Under the pieces are notes generated by a model. It had not been told where the DNA came from, searched no databases, and saw only the letters and a program-made list of their open reading frames with translations. Position numbers and translations under genes: made by a program. Of a stretch of 64,000 nt of DNA, positions 43,834-53,680 are shown in pieces. The stretch is from NCBI RefSeq assembly GCF_024519435.1, contig NZ_JALJRZ010000001.1, positions 806,001 to 870,000 on the forward strand, given 5' to 3'. This stretch comes from Terrabacter sp. Ter38 (GTDB lineage: Bacteria > Actinomycetota > Actinomycetes > Actinomycetales > Dermatophilaceae). How positions within the stretch are numbered: position 1 is the first letter of the stretch; each line of letters begins with the position of its first letter.

Positions 43834-44145
43834 ATGACGGAGGGGAGCCGGGTGGCGGGCGCTGCGGACCCTGCGACGCTCCGAGCCCTCGCCGCCGGCC
43901 GGTCGACGACGCGGACGCTCTCCGACGACGTGCTGACGCACCTTCCCGACCTCGGCGACCTGCCCACGCAGCGTGCGCTCGACACCTGGGTCGAGCAGGC
44001 AGCCGACACCCTCCGGGCCCTCTCGGAGGCGCTCGAGGAGCGGCTGCTCGACCTCGGCACCGGCCCCGGGCGCGCACCCGCCGGTGCCGACGAGCACCTG
44101 ACGCGAGACGACCGTCCGGCCACGCAGGTGGGTGACACACGATGA
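43834..44145 (+). CDS. hypothetical helical protein
   Basis: 103 residues, mostly helical (ADPATLRALAAGRSTTRTLSD, then WVEQAADTLRALSEALEERL) with a disordered polar tail. No family recognised. ATG at 43834 with a -10-like TAGAGT at 43822-43827, six bases ahead, suggesting a leaderless mRNA. Its stop overlaps the next start (ATGA), so the two are co-translated. Confidence 0.65.
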   Translation: MTEGSRVAGAADPATLRALAAGRSTTRTLSDDVLTHLPDLGDLPTQRALDTWVEQAADTLRALSEALEERLLDLGTGPGRAPAGADEHLTRDDRPATQVGDTR

Positions 44146-44633
44146 GCCTCTCCCCGGGCGACCCAGGCTCGACGTCGGCGCTCGGCGGCGCCCTGCGCAC
44201 CCAGGCCCACCAGCTCGCCGACCTCGTCGTCGACCTCGACGCGGCCGCGCGGCGGGCCGGGCGCACCGGGGCGCTCGATCCCACGGGCCACGAGCGCGAT
44301 CTCGTGACCCGCGTCGCCACCGAGCTCGACCGGATCGGCGGCCTGCTCCAGTCCTGGACCACGACCGCCGTCGAGTCGGCGGCCCGGGTCCGCGCGCTCG
44401 AGCCCGCGCTGACGCGCTGCGACCTGACCATCGACGGCCGGCTCGTCGTCGAGCGTTCAGGCCCGAGCCGCGTCGAGCCGGGCGAGCGCCTCGCCGAGCG
44501 CGAGCGGCTCCAGGAGCTGCTCAACCGCGTGACAGCCTTCCGCTCGCGCGAGCTGGCCCGGCTCCGCCGCGAGCTCGAGACGTCCAGCACGACCCTCGCG
44601 ACCCTGTCCGACCGCGCCCGTTCCGGCCCCTGA
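44142..44633 (+). CDS. hypothetical helical protein, partner of the preceding gene
   Basis: 163 residues, strongly helical with heptad-like Leu/Ala/Arg patterns (ALRTQAHQLADLVVDLDAAARRAG; ERLQELLNRVTAFRSRELARL). Central QSWTTT resembles the Trp-containing turn of WXG100-like proteins, but the evidence is weak. No signal peptide. ATG at 44142 coupled to the preceding stop. Function unknown. Confidence 0.65.
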   Translation: MSLSPGDPGSTSALGGALRTQAHQLADLVVDLDAAARRAGRTGALDPTGHERDLVTRVATELDRIGGLLQSWTTTAVESAARVRALEPALTRCDLTIDGRLVVERSGPSRVEPGERLAERERLQELLNRVTAFRSRELARLRRELETSSTTLATLSDRARSGP

Positions 44634-44716
44634 GCGAAACTCCGCGTCGCGCAGGTGACCCCGCCGCCCGGCATACGTCCTCGGGACGTGGTGGACGGTG
44701 CAATAACGTGTCGGCC

Positions 44717-45214
44717 ATGAAGATCTCCGAGACGATCACGTATGCCGCCCCGCCCGAGACCGTCTACGCCATGGTCACCGACGTGGCCTTCCAGGAGCGC
44801 AAGTGCGTCGAGGCCCACGCCCGACGGCACGAGGCCGCGGTCAGCCCGGCAGGTGAGGGCGCCCGCGTCGTGACGAAGCGCGACCTGCCTGCCGACGACC
44901 TGCCCGACTTCGCGAAGTCGATCGTCGGCCCGACCCTCTCGGTGACGGAGACCTACGAGTGGGGTGGGGCCGCCGGTGACGGCACCCGGACCGGCACCCT
45001 CACGGTCGAGGTGGCCGGCGCTCCTGTCGCGATGCGGTCGAGCGTCCGGCTGGCCCCGGCCTCCGGCGGCACGCAGATCAGCATCGACGGCGACCTCAAG
45101 GCCTCGATCCCGCTCTTCGGTGGCAAGGTCGAGAAGGCCGCCGCCCCTGCCGTCATCGACGCGATCCGCAGCGAGCAGCGCACCGGCACCGCATGGCTGT
45201 CCGAGCGCGCCTGA
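44717..45214 (+). CDS. DUF2505 domain protein (SRPBCC-like fold)
   Basis: 165-residue protein starting MKISETITYAAPPETVYAMV, the START/SRPBCC hydrophobic-pocket fold of DUF2505, with a C-terminal helix KVEKAAAPAVIDAIRSEQRTG. Common in Actinobacteria, probably a lipid or small-ligand binder; ligand unknown. ATG at 44717; no strong ribosome site. Monocistronic, ending at a bidirectional terminator. Confidence 0.82.
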   Translation: MKISETITYAAPPETVYAMVTDVAFQERKCVEAHARRHEAAVSPAGEGARVVTKRDLPADDLPDFAKSIVGPTLSVTETYEWGGAAGDGTRTGTLTVEVAGAPVAMRSSVRLAPASGGTQISIDGDLKASIPLFGGKVEKAAAPAVIDAIRSEQRTGTAWLSERA

Positions 45215-45224
45215 CGTGCCTGCA

Positions 45225-45266
45225 CGGCGTTGGGCCCGCCTCCTGACGGAGACGGGCCCAACGCCG
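45225..45266. terminator. bidirectional terminator between DUF2505 and pruA genes
   Basis: A perfect 14-bp stem CGGCGTTGGGCCCG (45225-45238) with 45253-45266 and a 14-base loop, lying between two convergent stops. The symmetry allows it to serve both strands. Confidence 0.88.
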
Positions 45267-45283
45267 CACGTGCTCGGGGCAGG

Positions 45284-46912
<1,629 letters not shown>

Positions 46913-47034
46913 CAAGTTCTCCTGCTGTTGGCACGGGGTCTCGCCCGGTGCAGGCGAGTGGGGTGGTCCGCCTCGTGGGCGGAGCCACCCCATCGTTCCA
47001 TGCCGGCCACCGTGCCCGTCAGCCCTGCGGAGGC

Positions 47035-47433
47035 TCAGTGCAGGACGGGGATGCTCCACGGGTAGTGGAAGCTCTCTCCCCGGCTGGCCGCCATCGCCGC
47101 CCTGATGTGGAACCACAGCGCGGCCACGACGGCGACGATCCACAGGATGATGGCGACCGGGATGAGGATCACGGTGAAGAGCATGACCCAGCCGGCGATG
47201 ATCGCTGCCCAGACGGCGAGGTTGAAGTTGAAGGAGTCGGCGGCGGCCTTGCGGACGAAGGCGCTGCGGTCCTTGTAGACGGCCCAGATGAGCAGGGGGC
47301 CGACGAAGCTGAGCCAGCCGACGGAGATGACGGCGGCGACGATGGCGGCGAGGTGGCCGAGGACGGCCCACGTGCGCTCGTCGCTCGTCGGGGTCAGGGA
47401 CTGGCCGGACGGGTTCGGGATCGGTTGTGTCAT
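47035..47433 (-). CDS. DUF4870 domain membrane protein
   Basis: 132-residue membrane protein with the DUF4870 pattern: TSDERTWAVLGHLAAIVAAV, FVGPLLIWAVYKDRSAFVR, ADSFNFNLAVWAAIIAGW and two further hydrophobic stretches (about four helices). N-terminal 15 residues are polar and disordered. ATG at 47433. Function of the family unknown. Confidence 0.88.
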   Translation of the reverse strand: MTQPIPNPSGQSLTPTSDERTWAVLGHLAAIVAAVISVGWLSFVGPLLIWAVYKDRSAFVRKAAADSFNFNLAVWAAIIAGWVMLFTVILIPVAIILWIVAVVAALWFHIRAAMAASRGESFHYPWSIPVLH

Positions 47434-47563
47434 GACTCCATCGTCGCGTCACTTCGGCCGTGGCGCTGCCGGGGAGCGCCCTGACCAGACCCTGAGCCGC
47501 CCCTGAGCGACGCCGCCCGCCGTCGGGGTGGAGGCGTTGTGGGGTCGGGGTGGCCCGGCGCCG

Positions 47564-48277
47564 TCAGGCGGTCGCGCCGACGGCGTCGCCGACGACGAGG
47601 GAGCAGACCTCGCTCGTGGGGTCGGCGACGCCGATGGCCGACAGCAGGGTGAGGGTGAGCCGGTGGTGCCCTCGCGCGCCGGGGTGGAACGAGTCGTCGA
47701 GCCACCCGTCGGGCGCCACGTCCCGGCCGGCGTCAGCCGCGTCCGCCTCCCACGCGGCAGCATGGTCGACGACGAGCACCCCGAGGTCGCGCGCGACCTC
47801 GCGCACTGCCTCGGCGTAGAGGGCGATGAGGCCGGGGCCGCGGCCGCCGTCCTCGAGCACCGGCGGGGGCGTCTGGAGCACGACCGTGGCTCCGACGTCG
47901 CGGGAGCGCTGGACGATCTGGTCCAGGCGGTAACGGAAGCCGCGCACGCCGTCCTCCCCCGCCAGGATGTCATTGGTCCCGAACATGACGAAGACCACGT
48001 CGGGCGCGAATCGTCCTGCCCGCCAGTGGAACTCGGGCAGCAGGTCCTCGGTCGTGGCCCCCGACACGCCGGAGTTGATGACGGCGTCGCCACGACGGCC
48101 GAGCTCGCCACGGACGCGCTCGGCGAAGTGCTCGACGTAGCCGCGGCGGCCGTGCGTGTGCACGACACCCTGCGTGATGCTGTCGCCGAGGAAGACCCAC
48201 GTCACGGGTGGTCCGGCGAGGATCTCGCGGAGACGGTCGGCATCGCGGCGGGCGTACTCGTCAGCGGTGAAGTCCAT
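47564..48277 (-). CDS. SGNH/GDSL-type hydrolase
   Basis: 237-residue cytosolic esterase/lipase-like enzyme with all four blocks: S33 in FLGDSITQG, G in NSGVSGATT, N102 in MFGTNDI and D195-x-x-H198 in DDSFHPGARGH. ATG at 48277. Unlike the first SGNH protein in this window it has the canonical GDS and no disordered N-terminus. Substrate unknown. Confidence 0.9.
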   Translation of the reverse strand: MDFTADEYARRDADRLREILAGPPVTWVFLGDSITQGVVHTHGRRGYVEHFAERVRGELGRRGDAVINSGVSGATTEDLLPEFHWRAGRFAPDVVFVMFGTNDILAGEDGVRGFRYRLDQIVQRSRDVGATVVLQTPPPVLEDGGRGPGLIALYAEAVREVARDLGVLVVDHAAAWEADAADAGRDVAPDGWLDDSFHPGARGHHRLTLTLLSAIGVADPTSEVCSLVVGDAVGATA

Positions 48278-48337
48278 CCGCGCAACGTAACAAGGGATGA
48301 CGCGCCCGCGACTCCCCCGGACCAGCCTGTGGGACGG

Positions 48338-49351
48338 TCAGGCCGCTCCGGCGCGGGCGCGCACGCCGGTTGCCGAACGGTCGTGGGCGTCCCCGTCCGG
48401 CCATGGCTGGGGACGGTCGTCGCCGTGCAGGGTGGCCTCCAGCGGGAGGCGATCGACGAAGCGAGCGACGGCGCCCCCGACCGCGGCGTCCGCGAGCACC
48501 CGACGATGCCCGAGGCCGGCGGTCGTGAGGAGCTCGGCCCCCGGCCAGGAATGCACGAGGCGCGCCGAGGGCGCGTGCGGCACCTCTCGGTCGAGCAGGT
48601 CGTGGACGACGAGCAGCTCGGGCCGATCGCGCCGATCGAGCGAGGTCGCGATGGTCACGAGGTCGAGCTCGTCGGGCGCGTAGCCGGTGCGGAGGCGGAC
48701 GCGCTCGACGAGCCGGCGCGTCGTCCGCGCGCCCAGCCCCAGCTCGCCCCGAAGGCGCACGAGCAGGTCGGGTATGCCGCTCGGCGGGGCGATGAGGACG
48801 AGCCGCTCCGTCGCCACCCAGCCGTCCCGGATCGCCAGCAGCGCGGACAGGGCACCCATCGAGTGTGCGACGACGGCGCGGGCCGGCCCATGACGCGCGG
48901 CGACGGCGTCGAGCGACCGACCGAGCTCGACGGCATCGGAGGAGCCGGAGCCGCGGACCCCCGGGTCCGAGCGGCCGTGACCGAGCCCGTCGAACGCGAT
49001 GACCTGCAGGCCACGGTCGAGCAGGGGCGCGACGAGCGGGGTCAGCTGCTCGAGCGAGCCGCCCCAGCCGTGCACGAGGTAGACGACCGGCCCTTCGCCC
49101 CAGACCCAGCCCCGCACGGAGCGGCCGCGGAGCGCAACCTCGAAGGCCGCGCCGAGCAGCTCCCGGATCGGCGTCTCCCCCGGGGCCGCGGCCTTCGAGG
49201 GTCTGGTCGGGGGCAGTCGGAACCAGAGCCGTTCGGCGCCCTGCGCTCCCACGCGGGGCGCGAGCGCTTCGGAGATCCGGAACGCCACGTGAGCGGCGAT
49301 GGACTGAACAGACCGATCGTTCGTGCTTTTCTGTGGCGACATGAGGACCAT
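48338..49351 (-). CDS. alpha/beta-hydrolase controlled by adjacent TetR
   Basis: 337 residues. Oxyanion/HG motif YLVHGWGGS, nucleophile elbow S164 in VAHSMGALSAL, acid probably in VVHDLLDREVP and catalytic His in GLGHRRVLAD. Likely esterase or lipase. ATG at 49351 has AGAAGGAG five bases upstream and is well supported. A TetR operator copy lies inside codons 8-15, so control may act after initiation, or the promoter may lie unusually. It follows tetR by 62 bases on the same strand. Confidence 0.88.
   Translation of the reverse strand: MVLMSPQKSTNDRSVQSIAAHVAFRISEALAPRVGAQGAERLWFRLPPTRPSKAAAPGETPIRELLGAAFEVALRGRSVRGWVWGEGPVVYLVHGWGGSLEQLTPLVAPLLDRGLQVIAFDGLGHGRSDPGVRGSGSSDAVELGRSLDAVAARHGPARAVVAHSMGALSALLAIRDGWVATERLVLIAPPSGIPDLLVRLRGELGLGARTTRRLVERVRLRTGYAPDELDLVTIATSLDRRDRPELLVVHDLLDREVPHAPSARLVHSWPGAELLTTAGLGHRRVLADAAVGGAVARFVDRLPLEATLHGDDRPQPWPDGDAHDRSATGVRARAGAA
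49308..49330 (-). promoter_or_regulatory. TetR-type operator copy 1 (within 5' end of the hydrolase gene)
   Basis: Reads on the minus strand AAAAGCACGAACGATCGGTC plus TGT. It differs from copy 2 at only a few positions and keeps the CGAACGATCG core. Located 21-43 bases inside the hydrolase reading frame. Confidence 0.7.
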
Positions 49352-49413
49352 GACTGCTCCTTCTGGGTGGTGGATCGGGATGGGTGGTCCGCGCAGGACC
49401 GGAGGTGTGGCGG

Positions 49414-50016
49414 TCAGGCCGAGCGGGCGACGGCCCGACAGTCGTCGATGAGGCGGTCGAAGGCCCGGCGCGCCCGCTCCTCGGCCCGACCGTCGCGCAT
49501 CAACCGACGCGCATGGTGGTGCGCGAGCACGATGCCCTCGAGCTCGTAGGCGAACTGCTCGGGATCGACGTCGGCACGGAAGTGCCCCTCGCCCACCGCG
49601 GTGCCGACGATGAGGGTCAGGGACTCGAGCTTGTCGCGCTCGGCGCGCACCAGCTCGTCTCGGACCGGCCCCTCCTGGTCGTCGAACTCGCTTGCTGCGT
49701 CGACGAAGATGCAGCCGCCATCGAAGGCGGTGGATTGCCAGGTGATCCAGCGGTCGAAGAACTCGCGCACGCGCGGCTCGCCACGGGGCGTGGCCACGGT
49801 CGGACGCATGACGACGTCGGTGAACCGCTCGCGGGCGTGCTGGAGCACCTCGACCTGCAGCGCCTCCTTGGAGGCGAAGTGGGCGTAGAGCCCGCTCTTG
49901 CTCAGCTTCGTCGCCGCGGCCAGCGTGCCGATGGTCAGCCCACCGAGCCCGACGAGCGACGCGAGCTCGGTGGCCTCGTCGAGGATCGCGGTCCTCGTGC
50001 TCTCACCCTTGCCCAT
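49414..50016 (-). CDS. TetR-family repressor
   Basis: 200 residues: N-terminal TetR helix-turn-helix (about 8-54; TRTAILDEATELASLVGLGGL, then KLSKSGLYAHFASKEALQ) and a ligand-binding domain with GGCIFVDAASEFDDQEGPVRD, the TetR_C type seen in lipid/aromatic-responsive regulators. ATG at 50016. An operator copy sits 10 bases upstream, overlapping a -10-like TATAGA, indicating autorepression. It likely also controls the hydrolase downstream. Confidence 0.93.
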   Translation of the reverse strand: MGKGESTRTAILDEATELASLVGLGGLTIGTLAAATKLSKSGLYAHFASKEALQVEVLQHARERFTDVVMRPTVATPRGEPRVREFFDRWITWQSTAFDGGCIFVDAASEFDDQEGPVRDELVRAERDKLESLTLIVGTAVGEGHFRADVDPEQFAYELEGIVLAHHHARRLMRDGRAEERARRAFDRLIDDCRAVARSA

Positions 50017-50025
50017 GACGTCTAT

Positions 50026-50048
50026 AAAAGCACGATCGTTCGGTCAGA
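50026..50048 (-). promoter_or_regulatory. TetR-type operator copy 2 (tetR promoter)
   Basis: Plus-strand AAAAGCACGATCGTTCGGTC plus AGA, with the central palindrome ACGATCGT. Located immediately upstream of tetR and overlapping its probable promoter (TATAGA at 50026-50021 on the minus strand). Paired with the near-identical copy at 49308-49330. Confidence 0.75.
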
Positions 50049-50077
50049 ACAAGAGTGAAGCCACGGCACCACGCCCG

Positions 50078-51382
50078 TCAGGCGCCGCGCCACCAGAGCA
50101 GACGGGAGACCACGACCTCAAGGTCGTGTGCGAGCGCAGGGGACGGGTCAACGTCCACGGTCTCGGGGTACGCGACGTCGTGGTGGGCGTCGAACCACGG
50201 CGCGAGCGCCCACCAGGCCCGGGCCCTGGCCCTCGTGTCGTCGTCCACGCCGGACGCCACAGCATCGGCGAAGGCGACGGATGTCGCGTTGAGCGCCCAC
50301 GCGAGGTCGACAGCGGGGTCGGTGACCCGGGCGTCGCCCCAGTCGATGACCCCGGACAGCCGCCCGTCTCGCGCGAGGACGTGCTCGGTCACGAGGTCCC
50401 CGTGGCACAGGGCCTGCTCACCGACAGTCGCCACCCGCTCGAGCAGCGCCTCCGCGGTCGAGCGGTGCTCGGGCGGCAGGAGGGGCAGCACGACGAGCCC
50501 GAGCCGCTCCACCCGGACGGTTCGTTCGACGTGGTCGTCCGCTGCCGACGGGCACCCCGCGTCGGCCGCGAGGGGAAGCGGGGTGGCGTGCAGCACCTCG
50601 AGGAAGGCCGCGAAGACCTCGCCGTCCGCGGAGGTCAGGCGTGTCGGATCGACGGCCTCGCCCGCCACGAGGGCGTGCCGCAGCCGCAGCGGCGCCCGGT
50701 CGAGCACGACCGGGCGGGGCACCTCCACCGGAAGCCCGTCCGCGATCGCCGGGAGCAGGACCGCCTCGGCGAGCAGGGCCGTCTCGACCTCGGGCCTGCG
50801 CGCGGTGCGGTCGACCCAGCGCTGTTCCACGAGCGTCGCCACGCTGTCCCAGCCCTGGCGGAGCGGGACCCGGTCGGCATGCCATCCGCGCACCAGGGAC
50901 GACCACACCGCCACGCTGTCCGGCACGATGCTGTCGGCCTCGTCGTCGAACCGACGCACGAGCTCCTCGACCGTCACCCACTCGCCCCATGACACCTCCT
51001 CGGGCTGCCATCGGATCGGGCCGTCCCACGTCACGACGAAGCGGAAGGCCCGGTAGCGCGTGTGCTCGTCGGCGTAGTCCGCCACGCCGAGGGGCTGGAG
51101 CGGGACCCCGGCGACACCGAGCTCCTCGTCGACCTCGCGTACCGCGCCCACAGCAGGATCCTCCCCCGCCAGGACGACCCCGCCGGCCGCGAGGTCGAGC
51201 AGACCCGGGTAGACGTCCTTCGTCGTCGTGCGGCGGTGGAGGTAGACGCGGCCGAGCGAGTCACGCACGACGATCGACGACGCCGCGTGTCGCAGGTTGC
51301 GGGCGCGCATCACCGAGCGCGGTGACGATCCCGACACCTGACCGGCCTCGTCGTAGAGCGCGACCACCTCGTCGTCGGCCAT
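50078..51382 (-). CDS. NUDIX hydrolase fused to APH-type phosphotransferase
   Basis: 434 residues. N-terminal NUDIX domain (about 30-150) with a complete NUDIX box from G68 to V90 (GVVLAGE, REVDEELGV). C-terminal aminoglycoside/choline-kinase-like domain (about 200-430) with catalytic H327-G-D329 in LCHGDLVTEHVL and the metal-binding VIDWGDARVTDPAVDLAW. The usual Asn of HGDxxxxN is His here. ATG at 51382, eight bases from the DUF6912 stop (same strand). It may hydrolyse a nucleotide derivative and phosphorylate a small molecule; substrates unknown. Confidence 0.88.
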   Translation of the reverse strand: MADDEVVALYDEAGQVSGSSPRSVMRARNLRHAASSIVVRDSLGRVYLHRRTTTKDVYPGLLDLAAGGVVLAGEDPAVGAVREVDEELGVAGVPLQPLGVADYADEHTRYRAFRFVVTWDGPIRWQPEEVSWGEWVTVEELVRRFDDEADSIVPDSVAVWSSLVRGWHADRVPLRQGWDSVATLVEQRWVDRTARRPEVETALLAEAVLLPAIADGLPVEVPRPVVLDRAPLRLRHALVAGEAVDPTRLTSADGEVFAAFLEVLHATPLPLAADAGCPSAADDHVERTVRVERLGLVVLPLLPPEHRSTAEALLERVATVGEQALCHGDLVTEHVLARDGRLSGVIDWGDARVTDPAVDLAWALNATSVAFADAVASGVDDDTRARARAWWALAPWFDAHHDVAYPETVDVDPSPALAHDLEVVVSRLLWWRGA

Positions 51383-51389
51383 GCGCGAC

Positions 51390-51830
51390 TCAGCCGAAGA
51401 AGGAACGCACGTCGTCGAGCTCGGTGACGTCGTACCAGAGCAGCTCGTCGGCCTCCTCGTCGACGTCGCCGGTCACCACGTCGTCGACGTGGAAGGACGC
51501 GACGCGAGAGAGTGGCACCGGGGCCGTGAGCACGACCTTCGACAGCGGAGCGCCGTCGCGCGGTGAGACCCACGTGGCGTCCGCGTCGGCGGCCGCGACG
51601 ACGCGGCGGTCCGAGCGCCCGGACCGCAGCCCGCCCGCAGCCTCGACGGCGTCGCTGAATGCGGCGTACTCGAGGTCCTCGACGTCGAGGCCCGGCGCGG
51701 CCCGTTCGAGACCCGACGTGACCGCGAACGCCGTCCTGGGGGTGCCCGGGCCGGCAGCGAGCGCGCCTGCGGTCGCGAGCTCCTCGAGGCCTGCCCGCCC
51801 CACCGGCACGTAGACGCGTACGACGGGCAT
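51390..51830 (-). CDS. DUF6912 family protein
   Basis: 146-residue protein starting MPVVRVYVPVGRAGLEELA, with AVTSGLERAAPGLDVEDLEYAAFSDA and VVLTAPVPLSRVASFHVDD; this matches actinobacterial DUF6912 proteins. ATG at 51830 overlaps the TGA of the acyltransferase (TGATG). Function unknown; conserved next to WS/DGAT genes only by impression. Confidence 0.75.
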   Translation of the reverse strand: MPVVRVYVPVGRAGLEELATAGALAAGPGTPRTAFAVTSGLERAAPGLDVEDLEYAAFSDAVEAAGGLRSGRSDRRVVAAADADATWVSPRDGAPLSKVVLTAPVPLSRVASFHVDDVVTGDVDEEADELLWYDVTELDDVRSFFG

Positions 51831-53251
51831 CAGGACTCCCTCCCGCTCGTCAGCTCGGCGAGAGACTCGACGATGGACTGTCCGAGCACGTCGACGTCGG
51901 GCATCGCGTCGCGGTCGGCGTTGAGGCCGAAGTAGACCCCGCCGTTGTACGACGTGATGCCGATCGAGAGGGCCTGTCCCTTGGCGAGCGGTGTCACCGG
52001 ATAGGTCGAGAGCATCTCGGCGTCCCCGGCATAGAGCGGAGTCTGCGGCCCCGGCACGTTGGTGATCATGACGTTGTAGAGGCGGCGCGACATCGCGGAG
52101 CCGAGGCGCGCCCCGAGGGCGTGCAAGGTCGGCGGAGCGAAGCCCGCGAGGTTGGCGAGCGACGTCGCCCCGACCGCCTGGCCGCCCTCCATCTGCTGCC
52201 GCATCGCGAACGCGATCTGGTGCAGGCGCATCGAGGCGCCGGGCTCGCCGACCGGGAGGTTGACCACACAGGCCATGACCTGGTTGGCGTACATCCCCGC
52301 CGGGTCGTCGCCGTAGATGCTGACCGGCACCATGGCACGCACCGACGTGTGGGGGCTGACGGCCTCGCCACGCCCGAGCAGCCACGCCCGGAAGCCGCCC
52401 GCGATCGTCGCGAGCACGACGTCGTTGATCGTCACGTCCTCGGCGTACGCACCGCGGGCCAGCCGCTTGCGCACGAGGCGGTAGTCCTCGAGATCGGTCG
52501 CGATCATGACCCACCGGCGGGCCGAGCCGATCTCGGCGTTGAGGGGCGAGTCGGGCGCGGGGCGCGCTGCGGTGCGCGCCACCGTCGAGAGCACCTGACC
52601 GGCCGACTCGACCGCACGCAGGCCGACGTTGAGGGCGTCGTTGAGCCCGCCACGGACCAGGTCGACGAGCTGCGTCGGGCGGCGCACCGCGTCGATGACG
52701 GCCCCCGTGACGAGCTCGACCGACGACGGCGACCGGCTCGGCTCCCACGGCGCGACGACATCGTCCTGGCCCTCACCCTTGACGGCGTCGACGATGACGT
52801 GGGCGATGTCGAGGGCGTTGACGCCGTCGATGAGCGCGTGGTGGGTCTTCGTGACGATCGCGAACCGCCGGTCGTGCAGGCCCTCGACGAGATAGACCTC
52901 CCACAGCGGGCGGGTGCGGTCGAGCTTGCGCGGCTGGACCCGGGCGACGAAGTCCTGCAGCTGCCGGTCACTTCCCGGTCGTGGAAGGCCCGCGCGGCGC
53001 ACGTGGTAGCCCATGTCGAAGGCCTCGTCGTCGACCCACACGGGGTTGCCGATCCGGCCCGGCACGTCGCGGACCTTCTGCCGGAAGCGCGGGATCGCCC
53101 CGATCCGGCTCTCGATGATGCGGACGAGCTGGTCGTAGTCGAAGCCGTCGCGAGGCGGCTGGAAGACCATGACCGATCCGACGTGCATCGACGTGGTGGA
53201 CTCCTCGAGGTAGAGGAACGACGCGTCGAGCGAGGTCAGGCGGTCAGACAT
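51830..53251 (-). CDS. wax ester synthase/diacylglycerol acyltransferase (WS/DGAT)
   Basis: 473 residues. Bifunctional acyl-CoA:alcohol/diacylglycerol acyltransferase, making neutral lipid (triacylglycerol or wax) at the membrane. Catalytic HHxxxDG is HHALIDG (H137, H138, D142, G143). C-terminal DUF1298 region has NVMITNVPGPQTPLYAGDAEM. N-terminus SDRLTSLDASFLYLEESTTSMHVG is typical. ATG at 53251 is the family start; upstream extension is a shadow of the divergent gene. Suggests storage-lipid capacity. Confidence 0.93.
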   Translation of the reverse strand: MSDRLTSLDASFLYLEESTTSMHVGSVMVFQPPRDGFDYDQLVRIIESRIGAIPRFRQKVRDVPGRIGNPVWVDDEAFDMGYHVRRAGLPRPGSDRQLQDFVARVQPRKLDRTRPLWEVYLVEGLHDRRFAIVTKTHHALIDGVNALDIAHVIVDAVKGEGQDDVVAPWEPSRSPSSVELVTGAVIDAVRRPTQLVDLVRGGLNDALNVGLRAVESAGQVLSTVARTAARPAPDSPLNAEIGSARRWVMIATDLEDYRLVRKRLARGAYAEDVTINDVVLATIAGGFRAWLLGRGEAVSPHTSVRAMVPVSIYGDDPAGMYANQVMACVVNLPVGEPGASMRLHQIAFAMRQQMEGGQAVGATSLANLAGFAPPTLHALGARLGSAMSRRLYNVMITNVPGPQTPLYAGDAEMLSTYPVTPLAKGQALSIGITSYNGGVYFGLNADRDAMPDVDVLGQSIVESLAELTSGRES

Positions 53252-53291
53252 GCTCACACTCTGCCAGAAGCCCGTGAATAGGATCGTGGCC

Positions 53292-53678
53292 ATGCGTTCG
53301 TTTCGCGCCCTCCCGTATGCCGTGTGCGCCCTCGCGCTCGTCGGTGCCGCCGCCTGCTCGTCGGGCACCCCCGATCCCGGGCCGGGCGGAGGCACCGGCG
53401 TCGTCTCGACCGGCAGCGTCAAGCGCCTCGAGGTGACCGTCACCGGGACGACCGTGACGCCCGCCCCGGCGCAGGTCGACCTGTCGATCGGCTCGACGCT
53501 CGAGCTCGTCGTGACGAGCGACCACGACGACGAGCTGCACGCCCACGGCTTCGACGTCGAGGCGACGCTCAAGGCCGGCACCCCGACGACCCTCCGCCTC
53601 ACCGGCACCGAGGCCGGCCTCTACGAGGTCGAGACCCACGAGCCGGCCCTGACCCTGCTCACGGTCGCTGTCCGCTGA
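53292..53678 (+). CDS. cupredoxin-like lipoprotein
   Basis: 128 residues with a lipoprotein signal (MRSFRALPYAVCALALVGAA then AC) and a cupredoxin-like beta domain. HAHGFD and YEVETHEPALTLLTV correspond to the metal-ligand strands of cupredoxins, though no ligand Cys is present. ATG at 53292, AGGA eight bases upstream. Two bases separate its stop from the next gene, a polytopic membrane protein. Confidence 0.75.
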   Translation: MRSFRALPYAVCALALVGAAACSSGTPDPGPGGGTGVVSTGSVKRLEVTVTGTTVTPAPAQVDLSIGSTLELVVTSDHDDELHAHGFDVEATLKAGTPTTLRLTGTEAGLYEVETHEPALTLLTVAVR

Positions 53679-53680
53679 CC

